DNA of 11,635 bases from Spirochaetaceae bacterium (GTDB lineage: Bacteria > Spirochaetota > Spirochaetia > DSM-27196 > SKKC01). A program made the translations under genes and the position numbers. This document shows, one piece after another, positions 6,684 to 11,635 of the stretch. Position 1 is the stretch's first letter. Every line of letters starts with the position of its first letter. The notes beneath the pieces were generated by a model that had not been told where the DNA came from, did no database searches, and saw only the letters and a list, made by a program, of their open reading frames with translations. The stretch covers positions 1 through 11,635 of the forward strand of contig PWGF01000310.1 in the NCBI GenBank assembly GCA_003554375.1. The letters run 5' to 3'.

Positions 6684-7274
6684 TCACAGCTTCTCGGCAA
6701 ACTGGGCAATGCCGTCGAGAAGCATCTCGACCGACAACGTGATGAGAATCATCCCCATAAGCCGCTCCAGAGCCGCAATTCCCCGATTCCCTAACCGCTT
6801 GCGAAGACCGTCTGCCCCCGTAAGGACCACTGCCGAGGCAATCCACGCCACGCCCAGCGAGATAAACCACTCCGGCAACCGATCCGGATGCTGCGTGGCG
6901 AAAAGCACCACGGTGGCCATTGCAGAAGGCCCCGCCACCAGGGGAACCGCCAACGGCACGACAAGCGGCTCCGCCTCCGGGAGATCCCCGTCATAGGACG
7001 GACGCGGTGGGAATATCATCCGGAGCGCGATAAGGAATAAGACGGTACCCCCGCCAATTCGGAGACTTTCTTCCGATATCTGAAGCCCGGCGAGAATATA
7101 GCGACCGAAGAAGAGGAACACCGCCAGCACGACGAGCGCAATCAACATCTCGCGAACGATGATCGCCCGCCGTCGCTCCTCCGGAACGTCGCGGAGCACC
7201 GATAGGAAGATCGGAATGTTGCCGAGCGGATCCATCACAAGAAACAGCGTTATCGCGGCTGCATATACACTCAT
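6684..7274 (-). CDS. MarC family integral membrane protein (UPF0056)
   Basis: A 196-residue, strongly hydrophobic protein with about six membrane segments (roughly 4-25, 42-62, 68-88, 103-125, 133-153, 163-190). It carries both conserved MarC half-site motifs: MDPLGNIPIF (14-23) and EPLVVPLAVPLVAGPSA (102-118). Length and topology match the family. MarC proteins sit in the inner membrane; the E. coli MarC was once tied to multiple antibiotic resistance, but that role was not upheld and no substrate is established. I start at the ATG at 7272-7274 with GGGGGAAG just upstream; a TTG four codons earlier has no ribosome-binding site. A hairpin follows the gene, and the 232-bp upstream gap holds a hairpin and 28-bp repeats. 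Confidence 0.92.
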   Translation of the reverse strand: MSVYAAAITLFLVMDPLGNIPIFLSVLRDVPEERRRAIIVREMLIALVVLAVFLFFGRYILAGLQISEESLRIGGGTVLFLIALRMIFPPRPSYDGDLPEAEPLVVPLAVPLVAGPSAMATVVLFATQHPDRLPEWFISLGVAWIASAVVLTGADGLRKRLGNRGIAALERLMGMILITLSVEMLLDGIAQFAEKL

Positions 7275-7409
7275 CGCTTCCCCCAACCATGGGCAAAGCC
7301 CCGCCCGCCTGATCGCCGCCGGAGCCCCAGGGCGTGGCGCCGCCGGCGACGCCTATGACACCGGTGCGCCAACAATCCTTACCTCACACCTTTCTCAATA
7401 TTATTCCGC

Positions 7410-7432
7410 GCATGGCTCGATCCCCGCCATGC
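7410..7432 (-). terminator. Hairpin between the four-helix membrane protein gene and marC
   Basis: GCATGGC (7410-7416) and GCCATGC (7426-7432) form a 7-bp stem with a nine-base loop, about 75 bases after the stop of the upstream gene on the minus strand. An A+T-rich tail (AATAATATT) follows, but it is not a run of T. It is a candidate terminator. Confidence 0.35.
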
Positions 7433-7444
7433 CGGTATACCGCG

Positions 7445-7500
7445 CTGACGCATCACTGTACCGGTGCGGCGTCTGACGCATCAGTGTACCGGTGCGGCGT
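7445..7500. repeat. Tandem 28-bp direct repeat, two copies
   Basis: Two adjacent 28-bp units, 7445-7472 and 7473-7500, begin CTGACGCATCA and end TGTACCGGTGCGGCGT. They differ at one base (C or G at unit position 12). Each holds the palindrome ACCGGT and the inverted repeat TGACGCATCA. A partial match (ACGCCGC next to a TCAG-like stretch on the minus strand) continues towards the stop codon of the gene ending at 7507. Two copies without spacers do not make a CRISPR array. Confidence 0.85.
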
Positions 7501-7506
7501 ACTGAT

Positions 7507-8514
7507 TCACTCGACTCCCTCGTCCTGTAGCAGTTGGTTGAACCGGGCGCACAACCCGATCGCCTCAGCGTAGGCGAGATTGCCGATCGAGACGCGATCG
7601 GTGCCCTCCGCGTGGTGGACCGCGAGCGTACGCTCCGCCTCGTCCGGTCCCAACTCTACCGAGAATCCGCGGAGCCTACTCCGGTCGAGATCGAACACGG
7701 CCGCTCGTTCTTTCCGAATGCGAAGCCTCCCTTCACGTAACTCGAGGGAGAACTCCCGCCGTTGAACCTTCGCGATCTGTACTACGAAAAACAGTGCACC
7801 CACCGCCAGAACCGCCATGATCGCACCAAAGGCCACCAGCGGCAGCATCTCAGAAAGAGCCCAAGTCGCGAGCCCCAAGCCCAACACCCCCAGAAGCCGG
7901 AAACGCGCCGCCCTCGTGAACGAGCGAGGCCGCCAGAGGCAAACTGCCTCCGTCCCCTCGACATACTCTCTGAGTAGAGGAACAGTGGGGTCGTTCTTCG
8001 CATAGACGCGCATGGGCGCCCCGATCTCAGGCTCTTCAGAACGCTCGAAAACGAGCCCTTCGAGACGCTCCGAACGAACCTCATTGCGCAACAAAGGCAG
8101 TATGACTCGGCCGGCGTCTCGAAACCGAACGTCGAGCACGTGCTCCTTGTTCCTGCTCTCCGAGTCGAAATCCACCGAGAGAATATCGGCAAATGGAATC
8201 GATACCGAAGGCATAGTAGCCACAAACATCGATTCCCCCAGCCGGAGCACTGACTCGGTCGGATCTATCTCGATACTCGCTGGAGGCCGGCTCCCAAACA
8301 GAATGCTTAAGCCGAAGCAGAGCAATGCAAGGCCCACTCCGGAAGCAACGCCCACGGTGTACGGGAGGATCTCATGGCTAGTTCCGTAGAGGCCGAAGAG
8401 TATCAAGCCGAGCCCGAAAAAGGCGGACACAACCGCGAAGCCGGAGCGGGGAGGAGGGGCAGTGGAAATCAACATGCGCTCAGTTATCTGTGGGTATGTC
8501 GGCTTTTCGCTCAT
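7507..8514 (-). CDS. Four-helix membrane protein with duplicated helix-pair plus beta-rich domain (335 aa), function unknown
   Basis: I do not recognise a named family. The hydrophobic pattern gives helix pairs at about residues 25-45/52-74 and 204-222/225-247. Each pair is followed by a cytosolic-looking, beta-rich stretch (about 80-190 and 254-330), so the protein reads as a tandem duplication of 'two helices plus a soluble domain'. The soluble parts (IEIDPTESVLRLGE..., FSLELREGRLRIRKE...) have the alternating pattern of bacterial PH-like domains, but sequence alone does not prove this. Near the end a segment reads AYAEAIGLCARFNQLLQ, typical of a closing helix. The start has GGAG only two bases upstream, so translation may be weak; a -10-like TATACT lies at 8551-8556. 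It sits between the hydrolase and marC genes with no clear functional link. Confidence 0.8.
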   Translation of the reverse strand: MSEKPTYPQITERMLISTAPPPRSGFAVVSAFFGLGLILFGLYGTSHEILPYTVGVASGVGLALLCFGLSILFGSRPPASIEIDPTESVLRLGESMFVATMPSVSIPFADILSVDFDSESRNKEHVLDVRFRDAGRVILPLLRNEVRSERLEGLVFERSEEPEIGAPMRVYAKNDPTVPLLREYVEGTEAVCLWRPRSFTRAARFRLLGVLGLGLATWALSEMLPLVAFGAIMAVLAVGALFFVVQIAKVQRREFSLELREGRLRIRKERAAVFDLDRSRLRGFSVELGPDEAERTLAVHHAEGTDRVSIGNLAYAEAIGLCARFNQLLQDEGVE

Positions 8515-8550
8515 GACTCCGGTGACCTACATGGGATCAGACGTTCGGCG

Positions 8551-8556
8551 AGTATA
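8551..8556 (-). promoter_or_regulatory. Possible -10 element before the four-helix membrane protein gene
   Basis: TATACT on the minus strand, 37 bases before the ATG. No good -35 hexamer is found at 16-18 bp, so only the -10 is suggested. It would make this gene separate from the upstream pncA-hydrolase unit. Confidence 0.3.
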
Positions 8557-8607
8557 CAACAAAGTATGGAGCGGGGAAAAGCGGACGGAAACGGCCCTCG
8601 GAAGTCC

Positions 8608-9294
8608 TCACCCGGTCCCGGAATCGTTCGTAGCCGGAGACATCTCACCGGAATCGAGCTCTCCACTGCCGACGAACCGCCGGTACCACTCAGCAGCATG
8701 CTTGGCAACCTCCTCCATCGCCCCTTCCTCGGAGAAGAGGTGCGTTGCCCCCGGCACGATGACAAGCTTCTTCGGCTTGTTCATCTGTTCGATCGCGCGC
8801 TCATTCATCTGCCGGACCTGATAGTCCTGCCCTCCTACGATTAACAGCGATGGAACTCGCACCTTCCGCAAATCGCTGAGTACCAAGTCCGGCCTCCCCC
8901 CACGCGAGACGATCGCCCGAATGTCGGACTTGCTGTCCCGGGCTACCTTGAAGGCCGCGGCGGCGCCGGTACTGGCACCGAAACACGCGATCTCCATTCC
9001 GGAGAGGTCCGGGTGATCACTCACCCAGTCCATCACGGCCGCCAGGCGACCGGCCATCAAGGAGATATCGAACCGATTATCGGGATTCTCGTCTTCCTCC
9101 GGGGTGAGCACGTCGAAGAGGAGGCTCGCGAAGCCGTGCTCCTCCAGATACTCGGCAACGAAGCCGTTTCGCGGACTCCGGCTGTTGGAGCCCGTTCCGT
9201 GTATGAACAGAACCAGAAGCCGTGCGTTTTCCGGCTTCCGGAGATAGGCGCCCAATCGGGCGTCCGGTAGCTCGATCGTACATTCCTGTTTCAT
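8608..9294 (-). CDS. Dienelactone-hydrolase-type alpha/beta hydrolase (228 aa)
   Basis: An alpha/beta hydrolase with an intact triad: Ser108 in the nucleophile elbow G-A-S-T-G, Asp157 in VGGQDY and His185 in PGATHLF. The oxyanion segment is LFIHGTGSNSRSPRN (29-43). The pattern FDVLTPEE, SRGGRPDL, PSLLIVGG marks the dienelactone-hydrolase-like subgroup often annotated simply as 'hydrolase', sometimes found fused to phosphoribosyltransferases. It probably cleaves an ester or lactone in the cytoplasm; the substrate is unknown. I start at the ATG at 9292-9294, because an earlier in-frame ATG at 9408 would overlap pncA by 95 bp and adds a sequence unlike the family. It follows pncA by 19 bp, so the two are probably co-transcribed and perhaps translationally coupled. 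Confidence 0.88.
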   Translation of the reverse strand: MKQECTIELPDARLGAYLRKPENARLLVLFIHGTGSNSRSPRNGFVAEYLEEHGFASLLFDVLTPEEDENPDNRFDISLMAGRLAAVMDWVSDHPDLSGMEIACFGASTGAAAAFKVARDSKSDIRAIVSRGGRPDLVLSDLRKVRVPSLLIVGGQDYQVRQMNERAIEQMNKPKKLVIVPGATHLFSEEGAMEEVAKHAAEWYRRFVGSGELDSGEMSPATNDSGTG

Positions 9295-9313
9295 GGCGTG
9301 GAGTACCTCAGCC

Positions 9314-9961
9314 TCATGTATTCCCGGGGATATCCGAGAACCGAACGTATTCCACGCCTCGACTCTGCATGTCCTTGCGAGCACGTCCAAGAGCGCCGCT
9401 GGGAACATCTACTCCCCGGGTGCAGTCTGCAACGACGCGTGCCCTGAAGCCACACCGCAGAGCATCCACAGCAGTGAAATACACACAAACATCCTCAGCA
9501 AGCCCCACGACATAGACAGTGTTGATCCCGTGCCGTGTCAGATAGGAGTCCAATCCCGTCGGCGTCTCCCCATCATTCTCGTAGAAGGCTGAGTAGGAGT
9601 CCAACTCCATCTGCACCCCCTTATGGAGAATGAGGTTCAGGGGACGAATATCCAGCTCCGGATGAAGCTCGGCACCGCGCGTACCTTGCACGCAGTGGTC
9701 CGGCCAAAGCTGTTGTTCGCCGCCTCGATGGGGAACCGTATCGCCCGGTTTCTTGCCTTGGTGGCGAGAGGCAAAGGATATATGGCCGTCCGGGTGCCAA
9801 TCCTTTGTGGCAACTGCCAGCGGGAAGCGTGGGGAGAGCCTGTTGATTCTAGGGATTATGGTATCTCCCGACTCCACCGCCAGCGCGCCGCCAGGGCAGA
9901 AGTCATTCTGCACGTCAATAACGAGCAGTGCGGAGCCCGAAAGGTTCTGCGTATCAGCCAT
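9314..9961 (-). CDS. pncA: Nicotinamidase (215 aa)
   Basis: It deaminates nicotinamide to nicotinate and ammonia in the NAD salvage (Preiss-Handler) route, in the cytoplasm. The isochorismatase-like fold is complete. The catalytic triad is Asp16 (LLVIDVQNDF), Lys114 (ILHKG) and Cys159 (EDVCVYFT); metal-binding residues are Asp54, His56 and His60 in DWHPDGH. The WPDHCVQGTRGAELHP and DSYSAF segments are the usual nicotinamidase signatures and separate it from generic isochorismatases. The start has GAGGAGGG at 9968-9975, six bases upstream. The same enzyme type also activates pyrazinamide in mycobacteria. The hydrolase gene follows at 19 bp; the CysRS-like gene ends 136 bp upstream. Confidence 0.95.
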   Translation of the reverse strand: MADTQNLSGSALLVIDVQNDFCPGGALAVESGDTIIPRINRLSPRFPLAVATKDWHPDGHISFASRHQGKKPGDTVPHRGGEQQLWPDHCVQGTRGAELHPELDIRPLNLILHKGVQMELDSYSAFYENDGETPTGLDSYLTRHGINTVYVVGLAEDVCVYFTAVDALRCGFRARVVADCTRGVDVPSGALGRARKDMQSRGVEYVRFSDIPGNT

Positions 9962-10097
9962 AGAAATCCCTCCTCAATACCACAGTACTACCCTCGGTGT
10001 GGATGCCGGCCCGCTCTCGCCGCGCGTAGCCGCCGTCAACCAACAGCCAGAGTACCACCGTTGCCGGGTCGGCTACTACCCCGCACCGATAGCCGGT
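9962..10097. other. Intergenic gap before pncA
   Basis: It holds the strong GAGGAGGG ribosome-binding site at 9968-9975. TTGACG occurs on the minus strand without a matching -10, and I could not find a convincing terminator. Whether pncA is read through from the CysRS-like gene is open. Confidence 0.4.
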
Positions 10098-11321
10098 TTA
10101 CGGCCCTACGCTCTCGTTTCGTGCATCCCTGAAAAGGCCGAGAACCACGTCAATGCGTTCGACCGCCTGCAGCTCCTCCGGGGAGAGCTGCGAGCGCCCG
10201 TCGAACAGCTCGACGAGCCCGCGCACCGCGCCCGCAGCGTGAAGGTCATCGTTCATCTCGCGCTCGAAAACGGTGAGGACTTCCTGCGAAGGAGAGACAC
10301 CGGCCGCGCTCGGCGAGTTTTCGACGACACTCCGGAGGCCGTCGATCAGCGCCGCCTCTTCGGCGAACCGCTCCCAGGTGAAGTTGAGACGAGTGCGATA
10401 GTGCGCGGACATGAGATACCAGCGCAAATGGTGCGGATAGTATCCGGCCTCCTGGATGTGCTCCGGATAGAGCACGTTCCCCGCGCTCTTGCTCATCTTC
10501 CGCCCGTTGACGACGAGGTGCTCACCGTGCAGGTAAAAGCCGGCCAACTCTTTCTCGCTGTACGCTTCCATGACTGCGACGTTGTAATCGTGATGTCGAT
10601 AGAGGTTGTCAATCCCGCCGCACACGATGTCCACCGAGTCGCCGAAGTTCTGGACGATCATCGCAGGATCCTGCACGTTCCAGCTCGGACGGCCTACCCC
10701 GATCCGTGTCTCCCATGCCGCCTCGGTTCGGCGGGCATCGTCGGACTCCGCGTGCCATAGGACGAAGTCCCCGAGGTTCCACCTTCTCCCTTCGTAGGTG
10801 TCGCGGGCAAAACGAACCCTGCGCTCGGGCATGCGGACGGAATCCAGACCGTACAGCTTGCCGAACTCCGGGCACGCAAAAACATCGAAAAAATAGCTTC
10901 CGTCGAATGCATAGGCCCGCCCACGCTCCACCAGGCGTTCGATAATTGCTACCGCCTCGTCAATGCTCCTGCTTGCCTGCGGAATGCGATCCGGTAGCCT
11001 CAACCCCAGAGTTCGAGCCTCGGCCCGGAATCGCCCGTGAGTTTCCTCAGTCAGCTCCTTGACTGTGAGGCCTCGATCGGCCGCCTCGTCTACCGCCTTA
11101 TCTTCGACGTCGGTGAAGTTAATGACTCGGTGGACACCGTACCCCAAATACTCCAGATGCCGTACAAGGAGATCTTCATAGAGAAACGTCCGGTAGTTTC
11201 CTATATGGGGACGCCGGTAGGTAGAAGGGCCGCAGGTGAAAACCCGGACGTTCCGGTGGTCCGACGGCCGAAACACTTCCCGTCGATTCCCCATTGTGTT
11301 GCGAAGTGTCAGATTGCTCAT
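10098..11321 (-). CDS. Divergent cysteinyl-tRNA-synthetase-like class I enzyme (407 aa)
   Basis: A class I aminoacyl-tRNA-synthetase fold closest to CysRS: TCGPSTY (29-35), the HIGN signature (39-42), NFTDVEDK (68-75), GSYFFD, RDxFVLW-like GDFVLWH, and KMSKS (275-279) with intact catalytic signatures. The usual zinc site that selects cysteine is changed. Cys30 and His243 are kept, but the WHIEC cysteine is Asp218 and the HHENE glutamate is Asn247; a new Cys234 sits in IVCGGID. The chain is about 50 residues shorter than E. coli CysRS (461), at the expense of the C-terminal anticodon-binding part. So it may not charge tRNA-Cys. It could be an amino-acid ligase, as the CysRS paralog MshC is, or a divergent CysRS. 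Start: ATG 11319-11321, with GGGAG seven bases upstream. An upstream TTG at 11351 lies inside a hairpin. Confidence 0.85.
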   Translation of the reverse strand: MSNLTLRNTMGNRREVFRPSDHRNVRVFTCGPSTYRRPHIGNYRTFLYEDLLVRHLEYLGYGVHRVINFTDVEDKAVDEAADRGLTVKELTEETHGRFRAEARTLGLRLPDRIPQASRSIDEAVAIIERLVERGRAYAFDGSYFFDVFACPEFGKLYGLDSVRMPERRVRFARDTYEGRRWNLGDFVLWHAESDDARRTEAAWETRIGVGRPSWNVQDPAMIVQNFGDSVDIVCGGIDNLYRHHDYNVAVMEAYSEKELAGFYLHGEHLVVNGRKMSKSAGNVLYPEHIQEAGYYPHHLRWYLMSAHYRTRLNFTWERFAEEAALIDGLRSVVENSPSAAGVSPSQEVLTVFEREMNDDLHAAGAVRGLVELFDGRSQLSPEELQAVERIDVVLGLFRDARNESVGP

Positions 11322-11328
11322 TCTTCTT

Positions 11329-11333
11329 CTCCC
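11329..11333 (-). promoter_or_regulatory. Shine-Dalgarno deciding the CysRS-like start
   Basis: GGGAG on the minus strand, seven bases before ATG 11319-11321. It lies four bases from the base of the hairpin at 11338-11366. Confidence 0.6.
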
Positions 11334-11337
11334 GGCG

Positions 11338-11366
11338 AACACGCCGACCAAGGCGGTCGGCGTGTT
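11338..11366 (-). promoter_or_regulatory. Stable hairpin in the leader of the CysRS-like gene
   Basis: AACACGCCGACC (11338-11349) and GGTCGGCGTGTT (11355-11366) form a perfect 12-bp stem with a five-base loop. The stem ends four bases before the ribosome-binding site. No T-run follows. It could affect translation initiation, stabilise the 5' end, or be the terminator of the upstream gene. Confidence 0.55.
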
Positions 11367-11371
11367 GACTC

Positions 11372-11400
11372 CTCATAGCAGAACTGTGGTTCTGGTTCAA
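11372..11400 (-). promoter_or_regulatory. Candidate promoter of the CysRS-like gene with a GAAC-N4-GTTC palindrome in the spacer
   Basis: On the minus strand, TTGAAC (11395-11400) and TATGAG (11372-11377) are 17 bp apart. The spacer contains CAGAAC-CACA-GTTCTG (11379-11394), a perfect 6-bp inverted repeat. The -10 is only a four-of-six match. The core GAAC-N4-GTTC is that of LexA sites in Firmicutes and Actinobacteria, but the inner bases do not fit that consensus. Confidence 0.4.
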
Positions 11401-11544
11401 CCGCACGCGCCACGGGGACCGCCAGTCGGCCGGCGCGTAGACGCCAACCGCTACCACCATCCGTGGGGCCGCGACACGGAGTCGCGCACCTTCAGTTCCC
11501 CTTCGTCAAACCCGCGTCGCTTCCTCGTTACCCTGCTCCGCACG

Positions 11545-11635
11545 CTAGAGCGGCACGTCGATAATCGGCTCCGAGAGCTGCCTCACCTCACGAAGCGCAC
11601 GCTCCACCGCCTCCGCTCCGCCGAGGACGCTCGCC
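11545..11635 (-). CDS. C-terminal end of an unidentified gene (29 codons, runs off right edge)
   Basis: A minus-strand frame open from the window edge ends at TAG 11545-11547. It reads ASVLGGAEAVERALREVR then QLSEPIIDVPL. Third codon positions are mostly G or C and the first part has the spacing of an amphipathic helix, both typical of real coding sequence in this window. Too little is visible to name the protein. It lies 223 bp upstream of the CysRS-like gene; in that gap I see only the promoter-like site, the hairpin at 11338-11366 and a small inverted repeat (CGCGAC/GTCGCG, 11470-11486). Confidence 0.55.
   Translation of the reverse strand, partial: ASVLGGAEAVERALREVRQLSEPIIDVPL

Noticed and set aside
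7445..7500. A CRISPR array.
   Set aside because: The two 28-bp units are directly adjacent with no spacers, and no cas genes are present.
11379..11394. A true LexA (SOS) box controlling the CysRS-like gene.
   Set aside because: The GAAC-N4-GTTC core is present, but the inner bases do not follow the Firmicute RNRY rule, and the gene has no known link to DNA damage; it is kept only as part of a motif observation.
11446..11487. A leader peptide (GTG start, 12 codons, ending Trp-Trp-stop) upstream of the CysRS-like gene, suggesting attenuation.
   Set aside because: It has a GGGG-type ribosome-binding site, but no cysteine codons, no clear terminator/antiterminator pair, and is short enough to arise by chance in this G+C-rich gap.
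11322..11544. A tRNA gene, given a GGTTCAA string near 11394.
   Set aside because: No acceptor, D or anticodon arms can be folded around it on either strand.

Overview
The window reads as ordinary chromosomal DNA (roughly 58% G+C by eye) from a Gram-negative bacterium, most likely a member of the Spirochaetota. Three things suggest this: an OmpA-like C-terminal domain with the GHAN / PLSxxRA / WKNRRVEF signature I associate with treponemes and relatives, FlgD-type 'WDGxDxxG' repeats in the same exported protein, and a small SHRGxGI...GRGxCP protein that I recall from spirochaete genomes. The assignment is an inference. No mobile element, CRISPR array, phage gene, rRNA or tRNA was found. Nine of the eleven genes or gene fragments are complete, and all except radC are on the minus strand.

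Layout from left to right. (1) 1-593, minus: N-terminal third or less of a glycoside hydrolase family 65 disaccharide phosphorylase, running off the left edge. (2) 659-898, minus: the 79-residue SHRG protein, with a strong promoter (TTGACG-17-TATAGT) and a palindrome in its leader. (3) 1204-4725, minus: a 1173-residue exported protein made of FlgD-like Ig repeats followed by an OmpA-like domain. It has its own promoter, a downstream hairpin and a 642-bp internal tandem duplication. (4) 4893-5552, plus: radC, divergent from (3). (5) 5659-6573, minus: a GNAT-Nudix fusion, convergent with radC. (6) 6684-7274, minus: a MarC-family membrane protein. (7) 7507-8514, minus: an unrecognised four-helix membrane protein that looks like a duplicated 'two helices plus beta-rich domain' unit; a tandem 28-bp repeat lies just after its stop. 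(8) 8608-9294 and (9) 9314-9961, minus: a dienelactone-hydrolase-type alpha/beta hydrolase and a nicotinamidase, 19 bp apart and probably one operon. (10) 10098-11321, minus: a divergent cysteinyl-tRNA-synthetase-like protein that has lost two of the four zinc ligands of true CysRS. (11) 11545-11635, minus: the last 29 codons of an unidentified gene.

The genes do not form one pathway. They are carbohydrate phosphorolysis, envelope structure, DNA repair, NAD salvage and small housekeeping enzymes. I see no convincing new multi-gene system. The observations most worth following are the CysRS-like enzyme with an altered metal site, the Asp-to-Asn change in the peptidoglycan-binding site of the OmpA-like domain (spirochaete peptidoglycan often carries ornithine rather than DAP), and three GAAC-N3/4-GTTC palindromes that, by eye, occur only in intergenic promoter regions.
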